NCBI GenBank assembly: GCA_947561715.1
Contig: OX387201.1
Location: 22,086,001-22,150,000 of the forward strand
Length of the DNA stretch: 64,000 nt
Source: Ascidia mentula
Taxonomy: Eukaryota > Chordata > Ascidiacea > Phlebobranchia > Ascidiidae
Direction: 5' to 3'
Shown here: positions 48,321 to 60,159 of the stretch, piece by piece
How positions within the stretch are numbered: position 1 is the stretch's first letter
How the letters are laid out: the number at the start of each line of letters is the position of its first letter
Program-made: the position numbers and the translations under genes
The notes under the pieces: model-generated
Told to the model about the DNA's origin: nothing
Seen by the model: the letters and a program-made list of their open reading frames with translations, nothing else
The model's database searches: none

Positions 48321-51300
48321 ATGAAAATTTGGTGCGGTCTCGGTGCCTTACTGGTGCTGTTGGTCACGTGTGTGCCCTCAACCAATCAGCAAACTTCAAA
48401 TCCATACGGAGATTTACCACAGGTAAGAATAAGTTCATGGTCACATAGAAACAATAAGTTTGACAACTTGTTATATATGATCTTTATGTTTTTGACAGGC
48501 CAGTGGGAACGTGACGTCACTTATAACAGTTGATATTTCGGCGATCCAACCTTTGTTCAATGCTGGAATCAACTTCATCAACATCGTCCTTATCTCGCTC
48601 GCTGAATTCAGAGGTGAGAGAACAAGTGATGACGTCATCGTATCAGTGTGACGCTCCACTGGTCATATATCTCAACCAACTGTGGGTACACGCAATTACA
48701 GAGGGGATAAGTTCAATGTTCCAAAGCAAAATGTTTTGAGCGGCGTTTCATCATAAGTGCAAACGATATCGAAATAAAAAGGAAAATAAATTACCGGACT
48801 ATGACGTCACAATACAAATAAGATAATTTGTTTAAAGTTTGCATTGGAATTATTGAAAGCATTAGACTTTGTTGACCACCAGGAGTCTGTTATTGTGACG
48901 TAACATTAAACTGTTTGTGTCATTGCCTGACAACCACTTAATCACAATGAATCACCATAGAAGTTTGGGGATCAAGTTACGAATAAGTTGTGACGTTTTG
49001 CGAAATTCTATAAAACTCCCCACGTGACTCTGATGGATTTCAACATAAGTTTCGGATCCGGTTTCGTGTTGGTGGATTGTTTTGGAAACTGGGAAAATAA
49101 TTCTTGTTTATTTCCAGTTTTCCTTCAAACATACGTGAATGGGGTGACGATCGATGTAAACCAACTTGCTCAAGACTGGGGGAAGGTAGGATGGGGTGTT
49201 TTTGATAAAACCAGGCGTGACCTTGGGATATGACCTTGCCGGTTGCGGCCACCCCTCATGTGGGTGTCCACCCCGCGTGTCACTTCCAGCGTAAATAATA
49301 TTTAACTGGGGCTAGGGTTACAAACCAGCGGAGGCCGCTGAGTTTCGGGTTTTTTAATTAAACTTCCAACAATTGTTGGGTAATGTACAAGTTTAGGTAA
49401 CTTTGTCGGGGGTAATGGGATATTTTATGTGAAAAGTAACGTTCTTTGCTGGTGGTAGGAATGTGAATCAGACACGTCCACATTGGCTTACAATCAGCAT
49501 TTCAGAATACATAATAAATAACAATTGGCGAATTCGATTGTTACCGAACAATCCTTTCAGTCCAGGGTTAAAGGTCATTTACTGAAGCCTTTGTTTAAAT
49601 TCGTCCCGTGACAAAACCCGATCCCCGCCTATTATCCGGGACATCCTTTTCGTACTTTTTGATTAAAAATTCTTTGAAGAGACGACAGCAAAACATGACG
49701 ACTTATTTCCATACATTCGGGAAAAACCTTCATCAACTGCGCCTTGGTTGGGTCGCTTTGCAGTCCCAGTTTCTGTAGTTATATTAACGTTACATTCGAA
49801 GAAAACCTTGTTTAATTGTGATGTTTTGGTGAATAAAGTTATCTAAGAAATAATAACTGGATTTTATAAAATAACGATATAAAAAAAACCTTGCTTTTTC
49901 TTTATTGCATATCTTGATTTTTTAAGATTGCGAATTCGACAGCAGGGTTTGCAGCATGCATTGTATTCGGGTTGTTGTTCATCATTTTGGTCCCAATTGT
50001 GGGATTGTTTATGTGCTGTTGTCGGACTTGCTGCAACACCTGTGGAGGAAAGATGAAACAAACCAAGAAAAGGAGAAAGTCGAAATGGCAATATTGTTTC
50101 TGTGTTTCTCTTCTAATTATTGCCACACTGATCTTGTAAGTTTAATGACTTGCTAACGAGGGGATTTACCTGTTTGGAAACGTCGTAAATTTATTTGTTA
50201 AAATGGAAATGTGTTTTTATTCGTGCGCACAAATTATTAATTTGCAAAACCTTGAATCATCAGCGTGCCAGCAGTACTGGTATTCTACACAAACGATTTG
50301 ACGACGAAGGTGATTAATGACTTGCCCGATGAAACCGTTCGTATACTGGGTTATGCCTCTCAGTATCTGGATATGGTCGATTCACAGCTTAATTATATGG
50401 TCACACAGTATGACGTATTCAGCACCACCGTTGTTGGAGAGGTTAACGGTGGGTCAATTATAATAAAACACATTGGTTTTAAAATTCTATTAATTAAGGT
50501 TACGAATAGTTTAAACACATTACATGACAATTGGGCTGTGAAGCGTTTCGATGTTAGCGATCTGTTCATGTTATAAATTACCTATTACGCAATTATGGGA
50601 AAGTTCATTCAGCTATGTTGGGTTAATGTACACAACAGCAAACACTTCAACTTTACCTTGTGCTCTCTAAAGATCTTTGATGTAAACAAAAATGATTCCT
50701 GCATGTTAGCTTGTATTGATGCATGTACACTATTATCATGTTTCTCAACCTAAACCTCCCATACAACCAAATATATTGATGTGATCGAACCTATTTCCAC
50801 TAACTTTCATGGATTAAAATGTTAGTTGTTGAATCTTGGGCAATCTCAATTAACTTTTGATATATGTTGTCAGATTTGCGCAACACGTTGGGCACACCGA
50901 TTGAAAATGACATTCTGGCCATTGCAAGTCCAGCCATTACTCAAGTATCAGCACTCAATTCAAGTATGTTTCATTTGTTTATTCATCACTTATTAAAATA
51001 ATTAATATTCTGACTTATCCAGTTACGCAAGAAAACCAATCTTGATTTTGTGTAAAAACCTTATTTTTCTTGAGGAAAGACAATGATAATTTTGTTTCAG
51101 CTACTCTCGCATACACAGCCCAATTACGTCAGTATCAGAATGCCAGAGCTGCCATGGTAACACTTAACAGTGATCTGACAACTTTCCAATCTGCTTTTGC
51201 AACCGACTTCCCCAACACTGCAGCATGTGGAGGAAATGCCGATTGTGAAAGTGCACGAACACAAATTGGTGCATTGGGTCCTGGGTTCACTCCCGTGGTG

Positions 51301-54300
51301 AGTTGCAGTGTTTATGTATTGATGTTATGTATTTACCCTTACCCAAAAATGGTATTCAGGTGTCAGATGTTAATTGCTTGAAACTTGTTTTTTGATACAT
51401 CAGTCTGATCATGTGTGTATGTGACAAGCCTCTGAATATTGTTGTAAGCACAACATATGCAGTAATTTGGTTTCATAGAGAAAAAAAACAGAGATCAAGA
51501 TTCTCTCAGAATTAACAAGCTAGTCTAACCTGTTTAATTACAAGTATAGATTAATTATTATGTCAACATTTTCTTCAGAGCAAAGATGCTGCAACAGAGT
51601 TGGGTGCAGCTGATACTTGGTTGGGGAGCCACGGCATGTATGTTGGTGGTTACGCAACCTTGTTTAATGGACCTCTTAATACCATCATGAACAATGCTTT
51701 CAGTAACAACAATATTGCTGGCAGTAAGAGAGTTGTGTTGTGTATTCACTGAATTTAATTGAAAGTATTTTAACACAAAAACATTCAACCAAAATGACCA
51801 AATTATCGTCCTAACTAAATAAAAAGGTGAACCTTGTTAAATTAACATGCAATGTCATCCCTTGGTAACATTCATAGATTTGTTGAACTTTGTGTTTCAT
51901 TCAGCGGTGAACAACACCCTGCAGTCATCAAAGTCGGTGGTCACATCCCAGACAACAGGTCTGACTGTTTTCAATGAGTTAAACACTTCCATCACCGATG
52001 CTCAAACTGGAGCCAGGAACACATTTAATGATATCAAATATTACGATTACATCAGGTAAGTTTGTTTGTTTCAAAACTATGAAAATTTGTAACATTTTAC
52101 ATTTTGCTGCCAAATATTGAGATCAAAAATTTCAAATGTTTTGGGGACATTTTGTTTTTTCTTTAATTGAATGAAAGTTGTAGAAATTCCAGTGCAAAAT
52201 TTATTTCAGTGAGGTTTTGAATGCAGGTGGGCGGTTGCTGTTGCTCTCAGTGTCTTTCTTCTCTTCATATCTCTCTGCTACTTGGTTGGAATTTTGCTTG
52301 GAACTTGTTGTGGTTCAAAAGATGAGTTGCCAACGCAGCGCGGAACTGCTTCAAATTTGGGGGGGATTTTACTGATGAGGTTAAATTTATGATGTCCAAA
52401 AATTTTTTTTAATTCTTTAACATCTTACAATTTAATATTTTTAAATATTTAAAGTCCAAAATATGATAAGTTTATTAAAAAAATTTTAAATTTACTAATT
52501 TTAGTAAAGAAATTCTTAAATAACCACCACCATCTTGGAAAATTTCTGAAAATAACTCAAATTTTACTTGATTTAAACTTTGGCTTTGCAGTGGAGTTGG
52601 TTTGACTTTCATGTTTTCCTGGCTTCTCATGATTTTGGTGACTTTGACTTTTATGGTCGGAGCTCCATTGGAGAGATACATCTGCCAGGGTCTCTCTGCC
52701 CCATACGACGGTCTCAAGGTAAATATCATGTTGTACATATGAGTGAAGGTTTCATTGGGTTATTACAAGCATGCTAACAAGAAAGCCAAAGCTAGTATGC
52801 CAGACATAGAGCAGACGTTCTGAGCAACGCTGCGTTCATCATCAGTGCTAACTGTATTTAATGAGTGGAATCAAGAAGTGCACAGAGGTGGACAGGCAGA
52901 CAACTGAACAGGAACAAAAACAGTAACACAACTGAAGCAGGTTACAAGACAGCAGAATACTCACAAGAAGTCTGCGGCAGTGACGTCATCACTTTTCGTA
53001 ATGTCTGGTTTATCTCTAGCACAGTAGCTTTGGTTTTCTTGTTCAAACAACAAGATTTTTGCATACGAGCATGATTTTAAACCAGTTTTGTGAAAATATT
53101 TTCTTGTTCTGCAGCTCGTGGATGACTTTGTGAATCTGAACCTTGGAAGTGGGATCAACACAACAATCACCAACCTCGTCGTGTGAGGATTTGTTAATAT
53201 TTACATTTTTGTAGATTGGAAAAAATGAAAAGCAATGTTGAAAATTTCACACATAATGAAGCTGAAGGAATGTGATAAGCAAACAGTGGCCATCTGTCTG
53301 CAGCTTATACACAAAAAGGAAGAGTTTAAATATAAAATTAAAGTTTGTTCTTGATAAATATACTAAGAAAAACTGTTAAAATATTTGTTGTAAAATTTTT
53401 ATGTGATTGTTGTAAAGTTCCTGTCAAAATGACACCGGTGCGATCGATGCCATCGGGCTCGGTTCAACTTTGAATCTTCCGGCGATCAAATCGGACGTTC
53501 TATCGAACTTCCAAAGTGTCAACTATGTCGTTAATGTTAATCTGAACACGGTTTTCAAGTAAGTGTTGTTTCATGAAATTAACATCAAAATTAAAGCAAA
53601 AAGTAATTACTCTTGCAACTTGTTACAGCTAATAATTGTGTTTAACTCTTGTTAGGTTGAACAACACCCAACTACAGAACGCTGTAACTGCACTTGGGTC
53701 CAACAGCATCCTCACAGCACTGACTGGTGTCACTGTAAGCGTTTGTGGGCAGGAATCACTTGAACCCCATCATCAACGTTTAACTTGATTTAAAAAGAGT
53801 TTCCAAGTTGTATATTTGATCTTCCGACCCAACCACTGATAACACTTTTGATGGATAAATGCTGGACCTTCTAGTTATTTTTAATAGACTAATTAGATTG
53901 ATAATAGACTAATTAGATAGTGTGAGTGAGTTAGTAAATATGATTTTGGATGAAGGCTTTTTGAAAACCATCACAAAAATTTTTTTTTGATTAATTTATG
54001 AATCCCACATACGTCTCATCCGACTTCACATATTATTGCACAGATTTCATAAAATATTTTGAGAAATAAATTTTTCATATTTTGTTTTGACCAGGCTCTG
54101 ACTGCACCTGACTATTCAACTCTAATAGCTTCGATGCAGTCGGCAGAAGCTGCACTTACTGTAAGCTTATTGCAAAATATTGGAGATGTTTTCTTAAGAT
54201 GAATTTTGTAAATAATACTGATTTTAAAGCTCTTTTAATGCCTGTTGATGAAATAAAACCATGCCAGATTTTAAGGCATAACATAGATTGTTTTAATATT

Positions 54301-56678
54301 TAAAGATTTTGAATGTTACTAGAACAACTTTGTGTCCACGCTTCTGATTTTATAAAACATGTTTCGCTTTTAATAAAGCATCTTCCGTTCTACAAATAAC
54401 ATAAACAGAAAAGACCTAGTTAGATGGTTAACTTGTGTCACATGAAAGAAGTGCTGCTGGTTAGGTAGATTTCATGAAGTAAAAACATTTTATTGCTAAT
54501 ATTTAAAGATTTAACATGAAATAATCTGATGGCTGAAACTTTTTATTAAATTTTTAAATTCAAAAGTTAATTTTTTATATAAAAATTACCCCATGTTTTA
54601 GGGCGCGAGCAAAACCAACATGGCAACTCACCTGGCGACACTTCAAACAATTTCAAGCAATTACAATACAAACTTTGCCCAGTGGAACAGTGGATGGAAT
54701 TATGTTCAGACTAACGGACCGACCATAGAAGTAAGTTGAAACTTTCACAACCAACAGAAAAGTTGGTTAATGTAAATCCATATGTGGGGAACCCCCTTCT
54801 CTAATGGCCAGGCAATGTATTATGAAGTTGTTGGGGCCGGAATTTAGTTACACCAAAATCGCATTTAATCTTTCACGTTAACAACACATTAGTAACTGAA
54901 CATTAAATTGTGGTTTCTAGTCCAGCTGGTTCGTGTAAGATGCTTAGGGTTGTGAGTTCAAATCCCAGTTGAAGAATTCTTCAGATATGATCGTATGATG
55001 TCAGTTCTATAGAAAAAGTAAATATTTTCCGTTTTCCCACAGGCGAGTCGTGCAACCACAGTAGCGAATTGCCAAACAGCCGATGACAGAATTGGGTCTG
55101 AGGTTGACACAATAATAAACACACGAGTTGGAGAGTTGAACACGACAATCTTGAACCACGTCAACACTTTCTTGGATTGGGTCGTGTTCGAAGTGAGTTC
55201 ATTAAAAGCCTTCTAAAGTTGTTTCGGAACATAAAAAAATAACAGCAAATCTAAACGTCTGACAGCAAAGATTTTTAGGAAAGAGGTTTCTGACAATAAA
55301 ATTTATTTGTAAAATAAATATTTTAACCCCAGGGCGAAACTAACCTGGGAAATTGTCGTCTCGTCTATGACATGTACTCAGAGTTCGTGTCTCTGTTCTG
55401 TAGTTATATCATCAATTTCTGGGTAAGATTTTCTTTATTATTGAAATATATTTGTGGCAAATACAGCCTAAATGTTAGACACTTAATCTTGATGCAAAAA
55501 TTATTATAGTGAAAGATGTTGTGTTTTGTGCGTAGATAGGTGTTACTTAGTGTTGAACTCTTATACAACAAAACAAACTAATATTTTTTTTATTAAGAAC
55601 GCATTTTGGTTTTCCCTCGGTTGGGCGATGTTCTTTATCCTTCCTGCAGCGATAATTGCGATGAAACTTGCAAAGTTTTACAGGCGCATGGATGAGACGT
55701 AAGTAGTGTGGATGAGATGTAACTAGTGTTGATGGTATGTAAGTAGTGTGGATGAGACGTAAGTAGTGTGGATGAGATGTAAGTAGTGTTGATGAAACTC
55801 TTTCATGAAACCATACTTTGACTTAACGAAAAAATTGCTGTATTTGAACCCATCTGGAATTACCACAAATATTTTGTTATAGAGATCACGTCGATCCACC
55901 AGATCACCTCATGATGCCCATGGGGTAAGACCCAAGTTACAAACTCTTTTCTTAAGTAAAAATGTGTATTTTTATTTGTAGTTTTATTAGTAAGTTTTTT
56001 CTGCTTTTAATCAAAATATATGTTGGTAAAAATGACTGAATTCTGGCAATATTATAACATGTTTCTATTTTCTTTCCAGTGTGACGAACGAAAAAGGTTC
56101 TTTTAAGTAAGTTTTAGTGTTACCAAATTACATAGAAGCAAAACATTTTTAAAATTTAATGTTTTACCTCTTTGATAAATTCAGCCAGGGTCCAGCATAA
56201 GATGACAGAAAATTTCACCATTTCATCATCTAATAAAAATGTAATGTTGGATTAAAATGCATGAGCATGTTATTTATTTGCAAAACATGCATCCTCCATC
56301 TTTTAACATCTCCATTCACTTCAATTTAATTTTTTGTTATTTTTTTTGTTGGTTTAATTAGCAAAAAAATTTAAATCTTAAATTTTTGTGATTATTTTAG
56401 TGGAATGATTCTTGATGAAACCCTGCAAGCAAAAATTCCACGGTGAGTTTATTGTCGTAAAATATCAACCAATAACGTAAATACAAACAATTAAATTGCA
56501 TGAGATTAACTGCAGTTACAATAAAACTACTTTTGTCAAATAAAAATTATGATTTTTTAAACAATTACAGGAAACATTATACTTTTATTTTGCTTTAATC
56601 TGATGTTTTGTCAACTTTTTGTTGAATTACTTATGTTTTTATAGAGCAAGAATCAACAAAGTTACTCCAGAAATTTGA
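48321..56678 (+). CDS. Prominin-like pentaspan membrane glycoprotein (paralogue 2)
   Basis: Exons: 48321-48422, 48499-48613, 49118-49185, 49927-50135, 50264-50448, 50874-50963, 51101-51297, 51579-51723, 51905-52055, 52227-52379, 52592-52718, 53115-53182, 53418-53558, 53656-53734, 54095-54160, 54602-54730, 55043-55192, 55333-55422, 55598-55698, 55883-55924, 56080-56106, 56401-56442, 56645-56678. Phases agree, giving 836 residues. A signal peptide ([18 protein letters not shown]) is followed by TM1 and the Cys-rich [16 protein letters not shown], then TM2. The first large loop contains [17 protein letters not shown]3 ([19 protein letters not shown]), TM4 ([18 protein letters not shown]), a second loop and TM5 ([19 protein letters not shown]) follow. 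The tail is variable: a short alternative exon at 56185 ends it early. Prominins act at plasma-membrane protrusions. Confidence 0.93.
53281..53305 (+). repeat. Short dispersed repeat in a prominin intron
   Basis: AACAGTGGCCATCTGTCTGC plus AGCTT matches the copies at 23201-23237 and, inverted, 57951-57985. Confidence 0.5.
54915..54975 (+). repeat. tRNA-like relic in a prominin intron
   Basis: TCCAGCTGGTTCGTGTAAGA followed by GTGAGTTCAAATCCCAGTTG resembles a degraded D arm and a T arm with B box. No full cloverleaf forms. Confidence 0.35.
55691..55790 (+). repeat. 20-bp tandem repeat spanning an exon-intron junction
   Basis: Five 20-bp copies of GATGAGACGTAAGTAGTGTG and close variants begin inside the coding end of exon 19 of the plus-strand prominin. 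Four of the five copies carry a GTAAGT donor-like hexamer and the other GTAACT. The first donor (55699) keeps the frame. Use of any later one retains an in-frame TAA directly after the Asp-Glu-Thr codons. Confidence 0.9.
56185..56237 (+). other. Alternative terminal exon of the plus-strand prominin with poly(A) signal
   Basis: After the 27-nt exon ending at 56106, an acceptor TTCAG at 56184 opens a block coding N-Q-G-P-A and a TAA stop (56198-56200). AATAAA follows at 56232-56237, close behind. Exon 56401-56442 can be spliced instead with the same phase, giving the longer tail that ends [10 protein letters not shown]. Confidence 0.6.
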
Positions 56679-57096
56679 ACAAGAAAATGTTGAACAGAAA
56701 TTTTTGTGATTTAAATATTGCACTTTTTATATTTTTGTATCAAGATTTCTATGGTAAATTTTTAATATTTTTTTTTCGATTTTTTGGGAGAAAAATTCTT
56801 CTTTGATCCTAAATTATATTTTTGATCATTTTTGCTGTGACTTTTAAAATCATTAAGGGGATTTCCAATCATGACTTTATGATGGGGGGGAATTAAGCAT
56901 TCTGTTTGCGATTCGTGGATATTGCAAAATGTAGTTGATCTTACCTTGTAAAAATCTGAGCACTTGACACAATTTTGTAGAAAACTTTATGTTTGCACTG
57001 TTGTAATTCGTGGAAAAAAATACTTCAATGATTTTCATCACAAAATGATAAGAAGTGTGTTTTGGAAGTTTCCTGCATATTGTTTTTTATTTAGTC

Positions 57097-57102
57097 AATA
57101 AA
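57097..57102 (+). terminator. Probable poly(A) signal of the long prominin transcript
   Basis: AATAAA about 420 nt after the stop codon at 56676-56678. A second AATAAA at 57268-57273 could serve as well. Confidence 0.4.
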
Positions 57103-57626
57103 TGTGTGCATGTTTGTACAAAGCTATGACCATTTGTAACCGAACAAAAGTTAAGTAGGTTTCCACATGATCAGATATTGTGCAAAGGGGAATTATCATA
57201 ATTTACTTTCAGTTATACTCAGAACTATGAGGAAATCCGTGATTTGTGTTCCCAAGAAAAGTTTGTTAATAAAATAATTGAACTTGAGAAAATGTTCGTG
57301 AAATAATTACTCTGTTCAACTCCTGTCCAATCTCATCAGTTTCCAAATATTCCCTTTCGCGGCTGGTCGGTTTCGGGGGTTTCCCCATTGATATGCGGCT
57401 ACGTCGTTTCAATGATTTTGAAAAAAAAGTTCACGTGATTCGATGTCGCTAAACTTTATGCATGAAAACACCTTAATATAAGTTACAAGAATGACGAACA
57501 CAATCCACAGCAGTTAACCATAGGAAGGTCTTGGGTGACGAATAGCTTGGTTCCCACCAGGAAATAATCGACTTCGAACAATCACAAGAAGGAAATAAGG
57601 CTGGAGTTGAATCACGCGCATTCCAT

Positions 57627-57678
57627 ATGGACGACAAATCGCTCGAAGCTCGGTTGAGTAATTATGCGTTTAGTGACA
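57627..57678 (+). other. Possible small first exon or upstream ORF
   Basis: ATG opens 17 codons beginning MDDKSLEARLSNYAFSD, immediately followed by a good donor GTGAGT. Spliced to the acceptor at 58288 it would stop after a few codons, before the cupin-AKR start. It may therefore be an upstream ORF of that mRNA, part of another gene, or chance. Confidence 0.25.
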
Positions 57679-57950
57679 GTGAGTTGTTGGTGTTTGTTAA
57701 GTTGACTCAACTTTAATGCAATTTACATATTGTTGTCAGGCTGAGGAATTAACAATTGGATAAACACGAATTTGTTTACAGAAAGAGGTTGAAAGTTGTT
57801 GGAAATTTTATTGTTTTGGGCAGAATGAAAAGTTAAGTATGATGACGTCATATTTTCAATGTAAGATCCCAGACTTATTGACTGAGATTGAAGTATTTTA
57901 TAAGGAATAGGGGCAATAATTTATTTATAGAAGTCAGTTATAGTTTCAGT

Positions 57951-57985
57951 GAGCTGCATGCAGATGGCCACTGTTTCGACCTAAG
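57951..57985 (-). repeat. Short dispersed repeat, inverted copy
   Basis: On the minus strand it reads TTAGGTCGAAACAGTGGCCA then TCTGCATGCAGCTC, matching the copies at 23201-23237 and 53281-53305. Confidence 0.5.
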
Positions 57986-58318
57986 ATCTCATAAGTTCAC
58001 CCAGTTACATAAAAAGTGTTTAAGACTTGAAGCCTGGCTGTATAGCGGGTGAAACGCTGGATAATAAAAGTCACGTTAATTGTGCCAGAAGGACAGATTA
58101 AATATTTAATGCGCTTGACTTTTCGGTTGTTATCCATCGCACCTTTAATAGAAAACCTCGCACAAAAAGGTTGGGGACGTAAGGTTCCCATTAGCTCTGC
58201 TTGTATTCACGTAACATTCGTGAAGAATTCCGATAGTTTCTGAATTCTGATATCAAATCAACTCCAGATACATTTTTAATATTTCTAGAGGTTAAAGGAG
58301 ACGATTGAGGTGTGAATT

Positions 58319-60159
58319 ATGGAGGTTCTTGTTGTCCTGACAACCTTCCTGCTCACTGTAAACTCTGTTCAACAACATCCGGATCTCGGAGACATCAAAG
58401 ACCAGATAGAAGTGATCGATTACGAAATAAATGGAGAAGATTTGTTGCAGAATTTCAAAATGGCCGACAAAGCTCTGATAATGAAGGGAGCCGCAAAGAA
58501 GTGGCCTCTGTACAAAGCTCTGAGAGATCGGGAAGTTTTCAAGGAAACTTTGCAGGACGTGAAAGTGAAGAGCGCGATGCTCCACCATGAGAGTTACGGA
58601 GGCGAGGAGACGACAGTTGGAGATTTCATCAAGGAGGGATTATACGGGGCCAAGTTCGACGTCACCGTGGAGAATGACGGCATCAAGAAGTTGCTCCATG
58701 TCCCAACTCCCATCAGCTCGTGTAAGAAGATGTTCGACGATTTTACTTCCTCTCATCGGATTCTACTGACCGGTATTAAGTCGAAGATTCGCGCTGATGT
58801 CATGGGATCTTGCATTATGAAGGATATGTTCTTCACTGTGATGTCTGGAAGTGTCAAAGTTCAATATTTTGGAAAAAAGAAGAAAGCTTTCATGCACTCA
58901 GGTGACCTCGCCTACTTCCCACGTGGTCAGTGCTTCCACCTGAAGTCGAACGGGACGTTTATTGGAGTCCTTGTGAGTTGGAACAACTCCGCATCTGATG
59001 GGAGCGGATGTGAGAGACCGACAACTTATAGCAAGACTGTGGATATGAAGATGACGGACACGGAGTGGAAGATGATGTCTGAACCGGACGAATTACCGGA
59101 TAAAGTTCTTAACACAGGGTTCACGATACCCGCTATCGGTTTGGGGACCGCCCGCCTTTTCAGCGACACATACAACGCTGTTCTAAACTCCCTCGACCTC
59201 GGGTACAGAATGTTAGACACAGCTCAGATTTACTCCGGGGAAGACGATTACGAAAACTTTGTCATCAGTTCAGAGGAGGAGGTTGGGAGAGCTCTCCAGG
59301 ACAGCAATGTGCAGAGGGAAGATGTTTTCTTGGTGACGAAACTTTCTCCTGATTTTACATCGTACGAGGACGCCATTGAAAGAATCGAGAATTCAATGAA
59401 AAACCTCCAGACTGATTACCTGGACCTTCTGCTCGTTCACGATTTCTTCTCGGATGAATGCGGAGTTGGCGACAAAACTGGGAAATGCAAGAAAAGCAGA
59501 TGGGAAGCCTGGCGCTCATTGGAGGAAATGCAGTCACGTGGTGTTGTACGTAGCATCGGCGTCAGCAATATTTTTCCACGTGACTTGAAAAGTCTGATCG
59601 AAGTTTCAAAGTCGAAAGTTTCGGTCGTTCAAAATTGGTTTGATCCGCTACACCAGGATCGGGAAATTCGAAAATTGTGCCTTGAAAATAAGATCGTGTA
59701 CATGGGATACAGGTGGGTTCTCCTGTCGCATAAAAAACAAACGGAAAAGTTTATTATTAATAACATAACTCGTATGCTGTTTGTGACGAACTAAAATCTG
59801 ATATTTTAATATTTGGTTGCAGTAACCTTGGGAAAATGTGGACGGATGACCTTGAAATGAATGAAAACCCGGTGACTAAAAACCCAACTCTCATAGACAT
59901 CGCAGTCAACCATGACCTTCCAGTGACCTCTGTCGTCCTGCGGTGGGCACTGGACCGTGAAAGTGTGATCATACCTTGCAGCACTGATCCGGAGCACCAG
60001 GAGATAAATTTAAACGTAAGAAAACAGTTTCTCCTCGAGGGGGCGCTCGAGCGCATTGACAGTTTGGATAATCTGATCGGAAATCCGGATGAGCGAACGT
60101 GGAAAGATCCGTATAAAAGTGGGGGAAGTCCCCAGGGTGAACTCCGGGACGAACTGTGA
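58319..60159 (+). CDS. ER-lumenal cupin/JmjC-like plus aldo-keto reductase fusion protein
   Basis: Two exons (58319-59712, 59823-60159) join in phase to give 576 residues. Residues 1-19 form a signal peptide (MEVLVVLTTFLLTVNSVQQ). Residues about 30-225 resemble a cupin_8/JmjC fold: KALIMKGAAKKWPL, then VMSGSVKVQYF and SGDLAYFPRGQCFHLKSNG. The distal metal-ligand His is present (His207) but the proximal HxD appears as Arg-Ala-Asp (158-160), so metal binding is doubtful. Residues about 262-560 are an aldo-keto reductase with the full catalytic tetrad Asp300 (MLDTAQIY), Tyr305, Lys341 (LVTKLS) and His374 (LLVHDF), plus GVSNI and VVQNWFDP. The C-terminus is RDEL, a functional KDEL-type ER retrieval signal. 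Signal peptide plus RDEL predict an ER-resident NADPH-dependent reductase; the substrate is unknown. Confidence 0.88.

Larger units (their letters stand above)
56679..58318. other. Intergenic region between prominin and cupin-AKR genes
   Basis: It contains the presumed 3' UTR of the prominin gene with AATAAA at 57097-57102 and another at 57268-57273. It also has one dispersed repeat (57951-57985), a short ATG-initiated exon-like block (57627-57678) and TGACGTCA near 57843. An AG after a pyrimidine-rich tract at 58287-58288 could be the 5' UTR or trans-splice acceptor of the next gene. Confidence 0.45.

Noticed and set aside
59713..59794. Extension of the cupin-AKR first exon to a 491-residue protein
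   Set aside because: It is intron read-through. Splicing at 59712/59823 restores the aldo-keto reductase C-terminal half and the RDEL end.
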